Source: Elusimicrobiota bacterium (GTDB lineage: Bacteria > Elusimicrobiota > Elusimicrobia > UBA1565 > JACRDR01). From it: a stretch of DNA of 64,000 nt. Shown here piece by piece: positions 47,767 to 57,212 of the stretch. The notes beneath the pieces were generated by a model. That model saw only the letters and a list, made by a program, of their open reading frames with translations, had not been told where the DNA came from and ran no database searches. The stretch is taken from NCBI GenBank assembly GCA_016194745.1, contig JACQBA010000001.1, positions 92,612 to 156,611 on the forward strand, written 5' to 3'. The position numbers and the translations under genes are program-made. Position 1 is the stretch's first letter. Each line of letters begins with the position of its first letter.

Positions 47767-48296
47767 GCGGACCTTGGGCGTGCGACCAGCGCCCATCGAT
47801 CGGTCCGGTCCCATTGGCGCATGAATCGTCGGTACGACAGCTCCGCGTTTCGCTTCGAGCCGGAATGGACGATGACGGCCCGGCGTGCGTCGTCATAACC
47901 CGTGATCACGACGTAATGGCCGATCGGCGCGATCCGGACGCCCACGTTCAGGAACGCGACCATCGGGCGGCCCGCGTCGAGTTCTTTGCGCACGCGGTCA
48001 AGGTCTCCCGTGATCATCTCGGCGTCCAACCCGCGCGATCGCGCCGCCGCCAGCAGATCGATGAGCAAGGAGCCGTTCCACCTGGCATCGAACAGCTCCG
48101 CGCGAAGTCGGTCTTGGCCCTCGTCTCGTCCCCAGAAGCTGAGCAGACTTCCGAGCGCGGCAGGGCCGCATTGATTCGTGGAGTTCGGGATGAATGGAAC
48201 GTCCAGCTGGACGCGGCGCGCGGACGGAGGCGTCCGGGCCGCACCCGCGCAGCCGATCATCGCGACGACGCCGGCCAGAACGGCCGGGCGGATCAT
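47763..48296 (-). CDS. PA2778-like C39-type cysteine peptidase lipoprotein
   Basis: The 177-residue protein has a lipoprotein signal (AGVVAMIGCAG) and a papain-like C39 fold: catalytic Cys in NSTNQCGPAALGSLLSFWG (about residue 43) and the catalytic His in PIGHYVVITGYDD (about 127). Bacterial homologues are annotated as PA2778-family cysteine peptidases; the substrate is unknown. It starts 4 nt inside the PA2779-like gene (ATGA) and is followed by the TPR gene with GTGA. Confidence 0.85.
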   Translation of the reverse strand: MIRPAVLAGVVAMIGCAGAARTPPSARRVQLDVPFIPNSTNQCGPAALGSLLSFWGRDEGQDRLRAELFDARWNGSLLIDLLAAARSRGLDAEMITGDLDRVRKELDAGRPMVAFLNVGVRIAPIGHYVVITGYDDARRAVIVHSGSKRNAELSYRRFMRQWDRTDRWALVARPRSA

Positions 48297-48685
48297 ATCC
48301 TCTTAATGAGGAAGAGGATCAAAAGGACAAGCACAACCAGGATCAGAACCCCCTCGAGCAATTCTCCGCCTGGAGCCAACGAGCGAACCTGGACCGCAAG
48401 CTGATGCAGTTCCTTATCCGAAAGACGCCCCAATCGAGCGTCGATCTCTTGCTCGTTCATGCCCAGGTCCTTGAGACGTTCGCGGATTATCTTCGATTCA
48501 AGAGCCCTCTGCACGTCCTTCAGATCGCGTTCTCTCGAGGACTTGGCGGACGATTCTTCCGCCATGGACGAGGGGACGATGAGACCCATGGCCGGAGGCG
48601 GAGCGCCGATCATCACAGCCGAGACGACGATCAGGCAGCACAGGCTCCCCACTACGCATGTTCTGCTTCGAGCTTGCAGGGCCAT
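48293..48685 (-). CDS. PA2779-family membrane protein
   Basis: The 130-residue protein has an N-terminal signal or anchor helix (about 10-33), a charged helical middle (about 50-100) with RERDLKDVQRALESKIIRERLKDLGMNEQEIDARLGRLSD, and a C-terminal membrane helix (about 108-127, VLILVVLVLLILFLIKRI). This matches the PA2779 family, normally found next to PA2778-type peptidases, as here. GGAGG precedes ATG 48685. Function is unknown. Confidence 0.83.
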   Translation of the reverse strand: MALQARSRTCVVGSLCCLIVVSAVMIGAPPPAMGLIVPSSMAEESSAKSSRERDLKDVQRALESKIIRERLKDLGMNEQEIDARLGRLSDKELHQLAVQVRSLAPGGELLEGVLILVVLVLLILFLIKRI

Positions 48686-48706
48686 GGTTCCTCCGTTGTC
48701 GCTTCG

Positions 48707-48750
48707 AGTATATCCGCGCGCGCCGGCCGATTTCGATGGCAGCCATGCAA
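48707..48750 (-). promoter_or_regulatory. TTAC-CCATGG type promoter of PA2779 operon (21-nt spacer)
   Basis: On the minus strand: TTGCA (48750-48746), 6 nt, CCATCG (48739-48734), 21 nt, TATACT (48712-48707). Confidence 0.6.
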
Positions 48751-48776
48751 CGATTTCGTGACGGTTGATTGAAGGA

Positions 48777-50903
48777 TTAGCTGGCGCGCGCGAGTCTCAG
48801 GACCGCTTGAGAGCGGGCGAACAGCGGATATTTTTCGCCGCTTCCGAACCGGCGGCCGGCCGGCACCGTCTCCGAGGTGTCGAGCACGACCTCCCACGAC
48901 TGCGCCGCGGCGAGCGCTCCCACGGAGAACTCAACGGGATCCGCGTTGGCGTTGAACAGCAACAGGAAGGAGTCTCCCCGTATCGGATTGCCGCGATCGT
49001 CCAATTCGTCGAGCGTGTCCCCCGACAGGCACATCCCGAGGCAGCGAGCGGCGGAGTTGTTCCATAGCTCATCGGTCATTTCTTGGCCGGAAGGGTGAAG
49101 CCAGGAGATGTCCTTGATCCCGGAGCCGCGGATCGGCCTGCCTTGGAAGAACTTCCGCCTCTGAAAGACGGGGTTGTCCCTCCAGAGCCGCGCGACTTGC
49201 CGCGCGAACGTCAGAAATCGGCCGCGCCTCTCGTCCAGCGTCCAATCCAGCCAACTGAGTTCCGAGTCCTGACAATACGCGTTGTTATTGCCGCTTTGGG
49301 AATGGCTGAGCTCGTCTCCCCCGCGGATCATGGGAGCGCCCTGCGACAAGAGCAAGGTCGCCAGGATGTTCCGTTTCTGCCTCTCGCGGAGCTCGATCAC
49401 TCCCGCCTCCTCGGTCGGCCCCTCGACGCCGCAATTCCAGCTCAGATTGTTGTTCTCGCCGTCCCTGTTTTCCTCGAGATTGGCCTCGTTGCGCTTGCGC
49501 TCGAAGCTCACCAGATCCTGAAGCGTGAAGCCGTCGTGCGCGGTCGCGAAATTGATGCTCGCATACGGACGGCGCCCGCTTTGCTCGTAAAGATCGCTCG
49601 AGCCCGCCAGCCGCGTCGCCATCTCCGAGGTCGCGCCGCCGTCGCCCTTCCAAAAACGCCGGATCGTGTCCCGGTACTTTCCGTTCCATTCGGTCCATAG
49701 AACGGGAAAGTTGCCCACCTGATACCCCCCCTCGCCGATATCCCACGGCTCGGCGATGAGCTTGACCCGCGAGAGCACGGGGTCTTGGTGGATGACGTCG
49801 AAGAACGCACCAAGGCGGTCCACCTCGAAGAGCTCCCGCGCCAAGGCGCTCGCCAGGTCGAAGCGGAATCCGTCCACGCGCATTTCGATGACCCAGTAGC
49901 GAAGGCTGTCCATGATGAGCTGCAGCACGCGCGCGTGGAGCATGTTGAGCGTGTTGCCGCAGCCCGTGAAATCCATGTAGCGCCGCTTATCCTCGGCGAC
50001 CAGGCGATAATACGAGGCGTTGTCGATCCCGCGCCAGCTCAGCGTCGGGCCGAGCTCGTTGCCCTCGGCGGTATGATTGTAGACCACATCGAGGATCACC
50101 TCGATGCCCGCGGAGTGGAACGCGCGCACCATCTCCTTGAACTCGCGCACCGATCCATCGGGAGTCCCGCTCACGCTATAGCGCCCTTCGGGCGAGAAGA
50201 ATCCAAGGGTGTTATAACCCCAATAGTTTGACAGACCCTTTTCCACCAGATGCCGGTCGCTCACGAAATGATGGACGGGCATCAGCTCGACGGCCGTGAC
50301 TCCCAAATCCTGCAGATGCCTCAGCGGCGCTTCCGCGGTCAATCCCAGATACTTCCCGCGATGGGATTCCGGCACCTCGGGATGGCGCTGGGTGAATCCC
50401 TTGACGTGGAGCTCATAGATCAGCGTTTTGTGCCACGGCACTCTCGGCGCGCGGTCGTCGCCCCACGTGAACGCAGGGTCGATGACCGAGGCCAGCGGAG
50501 CGCTCGCCGCGTTGTCGCGCCGGTCGATCGCAAGATCGGCCTTCGGACCCCCGAGGGCGTATCCGAACATCTCGTCGCCCCACCGGACCGGGCGCGCCAC
50601 CGCCTTGCCGTACGGGTCGAAGAGAACCTTCGCGGGATTGAACCGGTGTCCAGCGGCGGGATCGTAGGGGCCCTCCACACGATAGCCGTAGCATTGCCCG
50701 GGCTGAATGCCCTCCACATAGACGTGCCAAACCCGGTCGGTGCATTCCTTCACGCGGATGCGGCCGGACTCCTTCGTGGCAGCGGAAGAATCGAATAGGC
50801 ACAGTTCCACGCCCGTAGCGTTGTCCGAGAACAGGGCGAAATTGGCGCCGATCCCGTCCCAGGTCGCGCCGAGCGGATAGGGCAGTCCCGGCTTGATCCT
50901 CAC
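48777..50903 (-). CDS. glgX: Glycogen debranching enzyme (GlgX/TreX)
   Basis: The 708-residue GH13 protein starts with a CBM48-like domain (about 8-100, [24 protein letters not shown]). The catalytic barrel shows [18 protein letters not shown] (nucleophile Asp near 345), [17 protein letters not shown] (acid/base Glu near 380) and TAHDGFTL (near 457). It hydrolyses alpha-1,6 branches. The GTG start overlaps the treY stop (GTGA). In the TreX-TreY-TreZ route this debranching step feeds trehalose synthesis from glycogen. Confidence 0.95.
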   Translation of the reverse strand: MRIKPGLPYPLGATWDGIGANFALFSDNATGVELCLFDSSAATKESGRIRVKECTDRVWHVYVEGIQPGQCYGYRVEGPYDPAAGHRFNPAKVLFDPYGKAVARPVRWGDEMFGYALGGPKADLAIDRRDNAASAPLASVIDPAFTWGDDRAPRVPWHKTLIYELHVKGFTQRHPEVPESHRGKYLGLTAEAPLRHLQDLGVTAVELMPVHHFVSDRHLVEKGLSNYWGYNTLGFFSPEGRYSVSGTPDGSVREFKEMVRAFHSAGIEVILDVVYNHTAEGNELGPTLSWRGIDNASYYRLVAEDKRRYMDFTGCGNTLNMLHARVLQLIMDSLRYWVIEMRVDGFRFDLASALARELFEVDRLGAFFDVIHQDPVLSRVKLIAEPWDIGEGGYQVGNFPVLWTEWNGKYRDTIRRFWKGDGGATSEMATRLAGSSDLYEQSGRRPYASINFATAHDGFTLQDLVSFERKRNEANLEENRDGENNNLSWNCGVEGPTEEAGVIELRERQKRNILATLLLSQGAPMIRGGDELSHSQSGNNNAYCQDSELSWLDWTLDERRGRFLTFARQVARLWRDNPVFQRRKFFQGRPIRGSGIKDISWLHPSGQEMTDELWNNSAARCLGMCLSGDTLDELDDRGNPIRGDSFLLLFNANADPVEFSVGALAAAQSWEVVLDTSETVPAGRRFGSGEKYPLFARSQAVLRLARAS

Positions 50904-53800
50904 GATACCGTCTCCAGGAGAGCCGCCGGCGCGGTGGCGAACACATCGGCCAAGGCTAGCGACGAGCCTGACGCGGACCGGCCCCGCTCGATCTGCCTTC
51001 CGGTGAGCGCGTCGCGAAAGACACCTCCCGGAAGCCCGGCGGGAAGAACAAGCGCCGTATCACCCCACGCCTGACCCGTGGACGGCCGGCCGCCCGCTCC
51101 TAGCCGGAGAAAGAACCTCCCGGCGACCGCGAGGACCGCCTTATCCCCCAAGACCCGAGCGAAGGCGAACACGTGCTCGCGGTCCGCTCCCGTCGCGCGG
51201 ATCGGCACGTAGCGGCCGCCGGCGAAGAGCTGTCTCTCTCGACCGCGCAATTCAAGGCCCTTGGAAATGAGGAAGAGCTTCGGCGCCCCTGCCTCCGGCG
51301 ATCGCAGCGCCTCTTCCAGGAATTTCCCCGGGTTTCTTCTAGACTTCCGCTTGACCCAGCGCAAGAGCCTGCGCCGTCCCTCGAAGTCGACCGGCCGCCT
51401 GTTGTCCGGATCGACCAGCGAGAGGTCCCAGAGTTCGGAGCCTTGATAGAAATCCGGGACCCCGGGAAACGCGATCTTGATCAGCGTCTGAGAGAGCCCT
51501 CCCAACATAGCCGCGTCCGAAACCCGGCGCTGGAACGGCAGGAAATCGTCCAGGAAGGCGCCGTGCTCCGGCCTTAGAAGCCGCCCGATGAAGCGAAGCA
51601 CGGCCTCCTCGCGCGGCCGGTTCGGCCGTATCCAGCTCGTCGTGACCTTCGCTTCATGCATCGCCTTGAGCATGTAGGCTTGGATTCGCCCGATGAACTC
51701 CCGGCGTTCGACGCGCCCGAGCTTGCCCATCGGCCAAGAGCCGACAAGGGTCTGATACAGCAGATACTCTTCGTTGGCGTCGGGAACTCCGTCGCCGTCG
51801 CAGCGCTCCTTGAGGCCGCGGTTCATCCGCTCCCAGCGCAAGACCGCGCTAATCCACTCCGCGGGGATCTCGCTTAGGGCGTCGATGCGTAATCGCACGT
51901 CCTCCCCGCGCTTCGTATCGTGGGTGGCTGTCGCCGACAGCGAGCCCGGCCAGGACGCCTGCCTCTCCATCGCCGCGGCATGGGCCTCGCCGATCGACAC
52001 GCCGAATCGCTCCGGATCGCCGCCGACCTCATTGAGCGACGCGAGAGGGTAGCGCCGATAGAACGCCGTATCCTCCAGGCTCTTGGCCATGACCGAGCCT
52101 GTCACCTGCTGAAGCCGCATGAGGAAATCGCGCCGGTAGGTCCGCTGGGACTCGGTGATCCCGGGCGGGTCCTCGCGAAGCAGGACGGAGGCGATGAACT
52201 CGAAGATCGATTCGTCCGTCGCGGGATTGAGGCGCTTCGCCTCCCGAACCGCCGAGAGGACCGACTCGCGATCCTCCGCCGAAATACCCGGCCCCTCGGG
52301 CCGAGTGTACGTCCGGTAGACCGGAAAGCAGGCGAGCACCTCTCGCAGGGCGAAGCGCAGGCCTTCCAGGGTGAAGTCCCGCGACCATCTATGCTGCTCG
52401 GAGATCCTATCCAAGCGCGCCGCGAGCATGTGCATCTCGCTCGACATCGAGACGCGAAGGACCATCCGTTTGCAGTCGCGCAACACCTCGCGCTGTCCCA
52501 GGGCCGAACGGATGAACCGACGGTATCCCTTGTCGATGAGGCGCGCGCCGGCCGGATGGACGAAGAGCCCGTTGACGCAGTTGAGAAAGTCGTAGCCGGT
52601 GGTGCCGTGGACGGACCACGTGGAGCGCAGGCGCTCGCGATTGAGCAGGATCTTCTCCGCGACGACGTAGAAAGAGCTCGGCTCCTGCCCGCGGGACCCC
52701 GCGGCGCGCCGACATTCCAGGCCCAGCCTACGAAGATACTCTTCCGGATCGTATAGGCCGTCGACATGATCCACGCGAACGCCGGTCACGAGCCCTTGTC
52801 GGATGAGGGAAAGAAGCCGATGATGAACCGCGTCGAAGACCCGCGGCTGCTCCACGCGGAGTGCGACCAGCTCGCTCACGTCGAAGAACCTGCGATAATT
52901 CACCTCGTCCGCCGCCACCCGCCAGTAGGATAGCCGATAGTACTGGTCGGCGAGCAGGCGCTCCAACGCGTCGAAGCTTCGCGCGTCCCCGCGGCGGCCG
53001 TTGATCCTCTCGAGGACCCGTCCGACCGCCCGGGCCGCCGCGGGCTCGTCCGCGAGAAACGCCTCCACCCTGCCGCCCACGTCTCCTCGGTCCGCCCCGC
53101 CGTTTGCCGTCGATTTGCATGCGGCGGAGAGTTCCTGCAGCGCGTCGGCGACGCGCCGGCCGTCCGGCGACGACCGCGCCTCCTGGACGGCGGGGCCGAG
53201 GATGTTCGGCCACGTCCTCGCCGCCAGCGGCAGTTCGACGTCCCCGTAGCGAACCACAAAAACGCCGCGTCTGTACTCCACGCGCAGCCGCTGGGATTCG
53301 AGCGCCCGTCCGTATTGCTCCCCCAGGATCGGCAGGAGCACCTTATCATAAAGCTCCCGCTTCGGGGGCCGCCAGTCGATATCGAAGAAGGCGGCATACT
53401 TGGATCCCGGGCCCTTTTCAAGGACATCCATCCACCACCGATTGGATTTGTCGGTTCCCATGTGGTTCGGCACGACGTCCGCGATGAGGCCTAGGCCCCT
53501 CCGCCGAAGGGTCTCAGCCCACCGATGGAATCCCCGTTCCCCTCCGAGCTCCGGATTGAAGGCGTCGGGGTCCGTGACGTCGTAGCCGTGCGGGCTGCCG
53601 GCCCTTGCCTTGAAAATGGGCGAGGCGTAGCACGCCGTCACGCCTAGGTCCGCAAGATAATCCGCCAGGGCTTCGGCGTCTCGAAAGTTGAATCCGGCGT
53701 GCAATTGGAGGCGATACGTCGCGCCGGGAACGCGCAGGCGCGACTCCTGCGTCGGTACCGACCGCCGCGCCAGCAAGGAGAACGGACCGACGAGAGGCAT
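50900..53800 (-). CDS. treY: Maltooligosyl trehalose synthase (TreY)
   Basis: The protein has about 966 residues from ATG 53800 and begins the conserved domain at [21 protein letters not shown]. It shows the GH13_26 signatures [63 protein letters not shown] and [12 protein letters not shown]. It converts the reducing end of maltooligosaccharides to a trehalose unit. GTG 53824 and earlier ATGs are alternative starts, but the promoter -10 (53834-53829) argues against those upstream. No treZ is seen in the window. Confidence 0.93.
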   Translation of the reverse strand: MPLVGPFSLLARRSVPTQESRLRVPGATYRLQLHAGFNFRDAEALADYLADLGVTACYASPIFKARAGSPHGYDVTDPDAFNPELGGERGFHRWAETLRRRGLGLIADVVPNHMGTDKSNRWWMDVLEKGPGSKYAAFFDIDWRPPKRELYDKVLLPILGEQYGRALESQRLRVEYRRGVFVVRYGDVELPLAARTWPNILGPAVQEARSSPDGRRVADALQELSAACKSTANGGADRGDVGGRVEAFLADEPAAARAVGRVLERINGRRGDARSFDALERLLADQYYRLSYWRVAADEVNYRRFFDVSELVALRVEQPRVFDAVHHRLLSLIRQGLVTGVRVDHVDGLYDPEEYLRRLGLECRRAAGSRGQEPSSFYVVAEKILLNRERLRSTWSVHGTTGYDFLNCVNGLFVHPAGARLIDKGYRRFIRSALGQREVLRDCKRMVLRVSMSSEMHMLAARLDRISEQHRWSRDFTLEGLRFALREVLACFPVYRTYTRPEGPGISAEDRESVLSAVREAKRLNPATDESIFEFIASVLLREDPPGITESQRTYRRDFLMRLQQVTGSVMAKSLEDTAFYRRYPLASLNEVGGDPERFGVSIGEAHAAAMERQASWPGSLSATATHDTKRGEDVRLRIDALSEIPAEWISAVLRWERMNRGLKERCDGDGVPDANEEYLLYQTLVGSWPMGKLGRVERREFIGRIQAYMLKAMHEAKVTTSWIRPNRPREEAVLRFIGRLLRPEHGAFLDDFLPFQRRVSDAAMLGGLSQTLIKIAFPGVPDFYQGSELWDLSLVDPDNRRPVDFEGRRRLLRWVKRKSRRNPGKFLEEALRSPEAGAPKLFLISKGLELRGRERQLFAGGRYVPIRATGADREHVFAFARVLGDKAVLAVAGRFFLRLGAGGRPSTGQAWGDTALVLPAGLPGGVFRDALTGRQIERGRSASGSSLALADVFATAPAALLETVS

Positions 53801-53828
53801 TGTCGCTCGGAAACGCCCGAACACGAGC

Positions 53829-53871
53829 ATGGTATTATTCGCCGGCGGCCTGGACCATTGCGCCGCTGTCA
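53829..53871 (-). promoter_or_regulatory. CCATGG-type promoter of treY-glgX
   Basis: On the minus strand: TGACA (53871-53867), 6 nt, CAATGG (53860-53855), 20 nt, TACCAT (53834-53829). It is divergent from the promoter at 53959. Confidence 0.6.
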
Positions 53872-53958
53872 ACGTTCGTTGACGCCCGCTTGACGCGGCG
53901 GCGCAGGCGTTCGCGATCCCGATGCCGCCCTTCGGGGCACATTTCCTTCACGGCAGAT

Positions 53959-54001
53959 TTACAGGCCGACTATCGTGGACATGCTGGGAGGATGTTACCG
54001 T
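53959..54001 (+). promoter_or_regulatory. TTAC-CCATGG type promoter; predicts leaderless mRNA
   Basis: TTACA (53959), 6 nt, CTATCG (53970), 20 nt, TACCGT (53996). The ATG at 54008 is exactly 6 nt after the -10. Confidence 0.7.
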
Positions 54002-54007
54002 ACACTC

Positions 54008-54943
54008 ATGGCGACCATCCCGGACCCCCGAGCGGCCTCGGACGGCGGACGACTGGGACTTCTCGAGTGGTGGGCCGTATTCCGGGACACCTACCTGGAA
54101 TGGGGGCGCGACAACGGGCCCCAGATGGGAGCCGCGCTCGCCTTCTACACCTTCTTTTCGCTCGCGCCGCTGCTCATCATCGTGATCGCAGTCGCCGGCC
54201 TGGCCTTCGGCGAGCGGGCCGCGCAGGGCCAGATCATGGGCCAGATACAAAACGTGGTCGGACTCGAGGCGGCCAGGGCGATCGAATGGAGTCTGTCGCG
54301 GGCAAGACGGCCGGAGGGCGGCGCCCTAGCGGTCCTCATCGGGTTCGGGACGCTTTTCGCGGGCGCCTCCGGAGTCGTCATGGCCCTGCAGAACGCGCTG
54401 AACACGATCTGGAGGGCACAGGCTCCTTCCGGCATCATTCAAACGGTCAAGCGCTACGCCTATTCCTACGCGCTCGTGCTCGGCCTCGGATTCCTCTCCG
54501 TCGTCTCCCTGCTGATCAACACCGGGGTCGCGGCCGTCGGAAAGTTCCTGGTCGAGTACCTCCCCTTCCGGGAGGGCATCATGCAGGGGATCGAGTTCGC
54601 GCTGACCTATCTCATGATCGCCACTCTCTTCGCGACCATGTTCCATTGGCTCTCGAACGCTCGCCCAAGCTGGAGCGATTGCAGGATCGGAGCCTCGGTC
54701 ACCGCGGCCTTGTTCGTCGGCGGCAAGTACGCCCTGGGCCTCTATCTCGGCCGCCGCGCGATCGGCTCGATGTACGGTGCCGCGGGGTCGCTCGTGATCA
54801 TCCTGCTTTGGGTCTACTATTCCTCGCAGATCCTCTTCATGGGCGTCGAGTTCACAAAGGTCTATTCCCGCAGGCGCGCGCGGCTTCCCGCTCCGTCGGC
54901 TCCGAAGCTTCTTCCGATCCCGGCCATGGGAGGTAGGCGCTGA
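54008..54943 (+). CDS. YihY/BrkB-family inner-membrane protein
   Basis: The 311-residue protein has about six membrane helices and the family start pattern DNGPQMGAALAFYTFFSLAPLLIIVIAVAGLAFGE, followed by GASGVVMALQNALNTIW and LLWVYYSSQILFMGVEFTKVY. YihY proteins were once misnamed ribonuclease BN; their role, possibly transport or envelope upkeep, is not settled. An in-frame ATG at 53975 lies inside the promoter, so ATG 54008 is used, leaving no room for a leader. It overlaps the next gene by TGATG. Confidence 0.9.
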   Translation: MATIPDPRAASDGGRLGLLEWWAVFRDTYLEWGRDNGPQMGAALAFYTFFSLAPLLIIVIAVAGLAFGERAAQGQIMGQIQNVVGLEAARAIEWSLSRARRPEGGALAVLIGFGTLFAGASGVVMALQNALNTIWRAQAPSGIIQTVKRYAYSYALVLGLGFLSVVSLLINTGVAAVGKFLVEYLPFREGIMQGIEFALTYLMIATLFATMFHWLSNARPSWSDCRIGASVTAALFVGGKYALGLYLGRRAIGSMYGAAGSLVIILLWVYYSSQILFMGVEFTKVYSRRRARLPAPSAPKLLPIPAMGGRR

Positions 54944-56004
54944 TGCTGAGCGTCGCGGCGTTGGCCGCCGGCCTCATCGCGCTACGCCTCTATCTGCCGT
55001 CGCTCCTGCTCTGGCTCCTGAACAGGCGCCTGGCTCGCCTCGACGGCTACTCCGGCTCCGTCGACGAAATCCATATCCAGGCGCGGCGGCTCGCCTTCCT
55101 TCTCCAAGGAATCGAAGTGACGGCGCGCGGCGCTTCGGCGCCTCTGCTCACTATTAAGAACCTGGTCGTCGGACTCGAGGGAGCGCCCCTGCTCCGGGGG
55201 CGGCTGGTAGGCTCCGTCACGGTCGAGGAGCCCGTCCTTATGCTGGTGAAGGACGGACTCGTCTCCGCGTCCGCGTGTTCCAGGGGCGAATGGAGTCGCG
55301 CGTTCCGGCCGGCCGTTCCTCTCGAAATCGACCGCATCGAGATCAATAACGGGCGTATCCGGCTCATCGACGTCGAGCCCGCCGCCCGGGTCGACCTGTC
55401 GATCAGCCGGGTCGAGGCGACCGTCAGCAATCTTCTGCGGCGAGAGGCCTCGCCGGATGGACTTCCGGCGCGGTTGAAGGCAAGCGCCGTCTGCTTCGGC
55501 TCGGGCAGCCTCACGATCGATCTCCGGCTGGATCCCGAACGGCCGGCGCCCACGTTCGTGCTGAAGCAGGAGCTGGCGGGGGTAGACCTTCCCGCGATCA
55601 ACGACATGCTTTTCGCCTATGCCAAGCTTCGGGTCAAGCGGGGAAGCTTCAGTCTATCGACGGAGGTCGCGGCCATCGACGGCCGCTTCCGCGGGTATTG
55701 CAAGCCCACCGTCCGCGGCCTGGAGTTGGAACACGCGGACATTTCCCTGCTCAAACGAATTTGGTCGGGCCTCGTGGCCGTGACGAGCGCCGTCCTGACG
55801 AACGCCCAGCGAAGCCAGCTGGCGTTCCGCATCCCCATCGGCGGAACTTTTTCCGAGCCCAACGTGGACGTGTGGTTCGCGATCGGCAGCCTGCTGCGGA
55901 ACGCGTTCGTCCGGGCTCTCCTGCCCGCGTTGGACCGGAACATCCGCATGGAGAATGCCGACCTGGATCCCACCAAGGCACCCGAGAGAGCGCCGGCACG
56001 TTAG
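54943..56004 (+). CDS. DUF748/AsmA-like membrane-anchored periplasmic protein
   Basis: The 353-residue protein starts at an ATG overlapping the yihY stop. A membrane helix (about 2-26) leads into NRRLARLDGYSGSVDEIHIQARRLAFLLQGIEV, the usual opening of DUF748 proteins. A beta-rich AsmA-like body follows, containing PLEIDRIEINNGRIRLID and FRIPIGGTFSEPNVDVWFAI. Such proteins span the periplasm and are linked to lipid or outer-membrane homeostasis. Co-expression with the YihY-family gene supports an envelope role. Confidence 0.8.
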   Translation: MLSVAALAAGLIALRLYLPSLLLWLLNRRLARLDGYSGSVDEIHIQARRLAFLLQGIEVTARGASAPLLTIKNLVVGLEGAPLLRGRLVGSVTVEEPVLMLVKDGLVSASACSRGEWSRAFRPAVPLEIDRIEINNGRIRLIDVEPAARVDLSISRVEATVSNLLRREASPDGLPARLKASAVCFGSGSLTIDLRLDPERPAPTFVLKQELAGVDLPAINDMLFAYAKLRVKRGSFSLSTEVAAIDGRFRGYCKPTVRGLELEHADISLLKRIWSGLVAVTSAVLTNAQRSQLAFRIPIGGTFSEPNVDVWFAIGSLLRNAFVRALLPALDRNIRMENADLDPTKAPERAPAR

Positions 56005-56022
56005 CTCGGCGGGAGGCAGCGC

Positions 56023-56415
56023 TTACTCGAGGATCACGAGGAAGTGGGAGGTCATCGAGCGCACCTTACGCCCGGAAAGCGGCTGAAGGCGCGCCACGAC
56101 GCGGTGGCGTCCGGGTCCATAGCCCGACCAATCGTACCACCAATGACCGACGGCCTCGCGGCAGGGCTGCCACTCGCCTCCGTCGATCGAGATCTCCACT
56201 TTGCCCGCGGGCGCGGCCGAGATTCGAATCGAGTACTCGTTCGAGAGGATGCGCTCGTCATCCCTAGGATGGTCCACGGCCACGTTCGGGACGGGCGCAT
56301 CGTCCAGCAGCGCGACCGCCGAGGCGTCGCTCTTGAACCGATCCAAGAGGCGCTCTCCCTCCGTTTCCTGCCGACGGCGCGCGACGGTAGTCCCCAGTCT
56401 CGCATGTTTTGGCAA
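56023..56415 (-). CDS. Hypothetical protein with carbohydrate-binding-like C-terminal domain
   Basis: A TTG at 56415, preceded by GGAAGGGGG, gives 130 residues with no signal peptide. The N-terminal 55 residues are charged (ARRRQETEGERLLDRFKSD). The C-terminal part (about 58-130) is a small beta-sandwich pattern: YSIRISAAPAGKVEISIDGGEWQPCREAVGHWWYDW, GRHRVVARL. It resembles Ig-like or glycogen-binding modules. The function is unknown. It has its own strong promoter of the shared type. Confidence 0.65.
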   Translation of the reverse strand: MPKHARLGTTVARRRQETEGERLLDRFKSDASAVALLDDAPVPNVAVDHPRDDERILSNEYSIRISAAPAGKVEISIDGGEWQPCREAVGHWWYDWSGYGPGRHRVVARLQPLSGRKVRSMTSHFLVILE

Positions 56416-56444
56416 GGCTTCCCCCTTCCTCGTAAGATGAGCCC

Positions 56445-56487
56445 ATTTTATCGCGCGTGGACCGCCGCCCCAATAGCCGCTCTGTCA
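56445..56487 (-). promoter_or_regulatory. CCATGG-type promoter of hypothetical gene
   Basis: On the minus strand: TGACA (56487-56483), 6 nt, CTATTG (56476-56471), 20 nt, TAAAAT (56450-56445). It is divergent from the next promoter. Confidence 0.7.
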
Positions 56488-56544
56488 CGGTTTCGTCCTC
56501 GGCGTATGACAGCACCCCTCGGTCACCAGCGGGTCAAGAATGGT

Positions 56545-56588
56545 TTTCTCCCCCTCAATGGACCGCGCCGCGTCCGCCCGCGTATACT
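56545..56588 (+). promoter_or_regulatory. CCATGG-type promoter of ferritin-like gene (21-nt spacer)
   Basis: TTTCT (56545), 6 nt, CAATGG (56556), 21 nt, TATACT (56583). Confidence 0.6.
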
Positions 56589-56626
56589 TCAAGGGAAATG
56601 TGACGTCATCGCCGCAAGGAGCCATT

Positions 56627-57205
56627 ATGGAAGACACGACATTTCTGACCGATATCAAGACCCTGCGAGAGCGAGCGCGTAACCACATCCGGGATGGCGC
56701 GGTCACTCCGGGCTATCGCGCCGACCGGGAGAAAGTGATCCAAATCCTCAACGAAGCGCTCGCCACCGAGATCGTTTGCATTCTGCGCTACAAGCGGCAT
56801 CAATACATGGCCCGCGGCATCCATGCCCATAGCGTCGCGCAGGAGTTCGCCGAACACGCCGCCGAGGAGCAGGCGCACGCGGACAGCATCGCCGAGAGGA
56901 TCGTCCAACTCGGCGGGGAGCCCGACTTCTCGCCCGAAGGCCTGGCGACGAGGAGCCATTCCGAGTACGTCACGGGAACGGACCTCGTGGACATGATCAA
57001 GGAGGATCTCGTGGCCGAACGGATCGCCATCGACAGCTACACCGAGATCGTGAACTTTCTCGGCGGCGCCGATCCCGCAAGCCGGGTGCTCATGGAGAGC
57101 ATTCTAGTCAAGGAGGAGGAGCACGCCGAGGACCTTGCCTCGCTGCTTCAGGAGATGGGGACGATGCCGCAATTTAAGCCAAACCAGCAAGGCCGTCCCG
57201 CGTAG
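56627..57205 (+). CDS. Ferritin-like / bacterioferritin-type diiron protein
   Basis: The 192-residue protein is a four-helix ferritin-like fold with a full diiron ligand set: E48, E81-x-x-H84, E131 and E163-x-x-H166. AERIVQLGGEPDF is shared with bacterioferritins. Unlike the Dps-like protein at 4393, nothing essential is missing, so it may do the iron oxidation or storage. AAGGAG precedes ATG 56627. An in-frame upstream start at 56540 overlaps the promoter and is rejected. Haem ligation cannot be judged. Confidence 0.85.
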   Translation: MEDTTFLTDIKTLRERARNHIRDGAVTPGYRADREKVIQILNEALATEIVCILRYKRHQYMARGIHAHSVAQEFAEHAAEEQAHADSIAERIVQLGGEPDFSPEGLATRSHSEYVTGTDLVDMIKEDLVAERIAIDSYTEIVNFLGGADPASRVLMESILVKEEEHAEDLASLLQEMGTMPQFKPNQQGRPA

Positions 57206-57212
57206 CGTCGGG

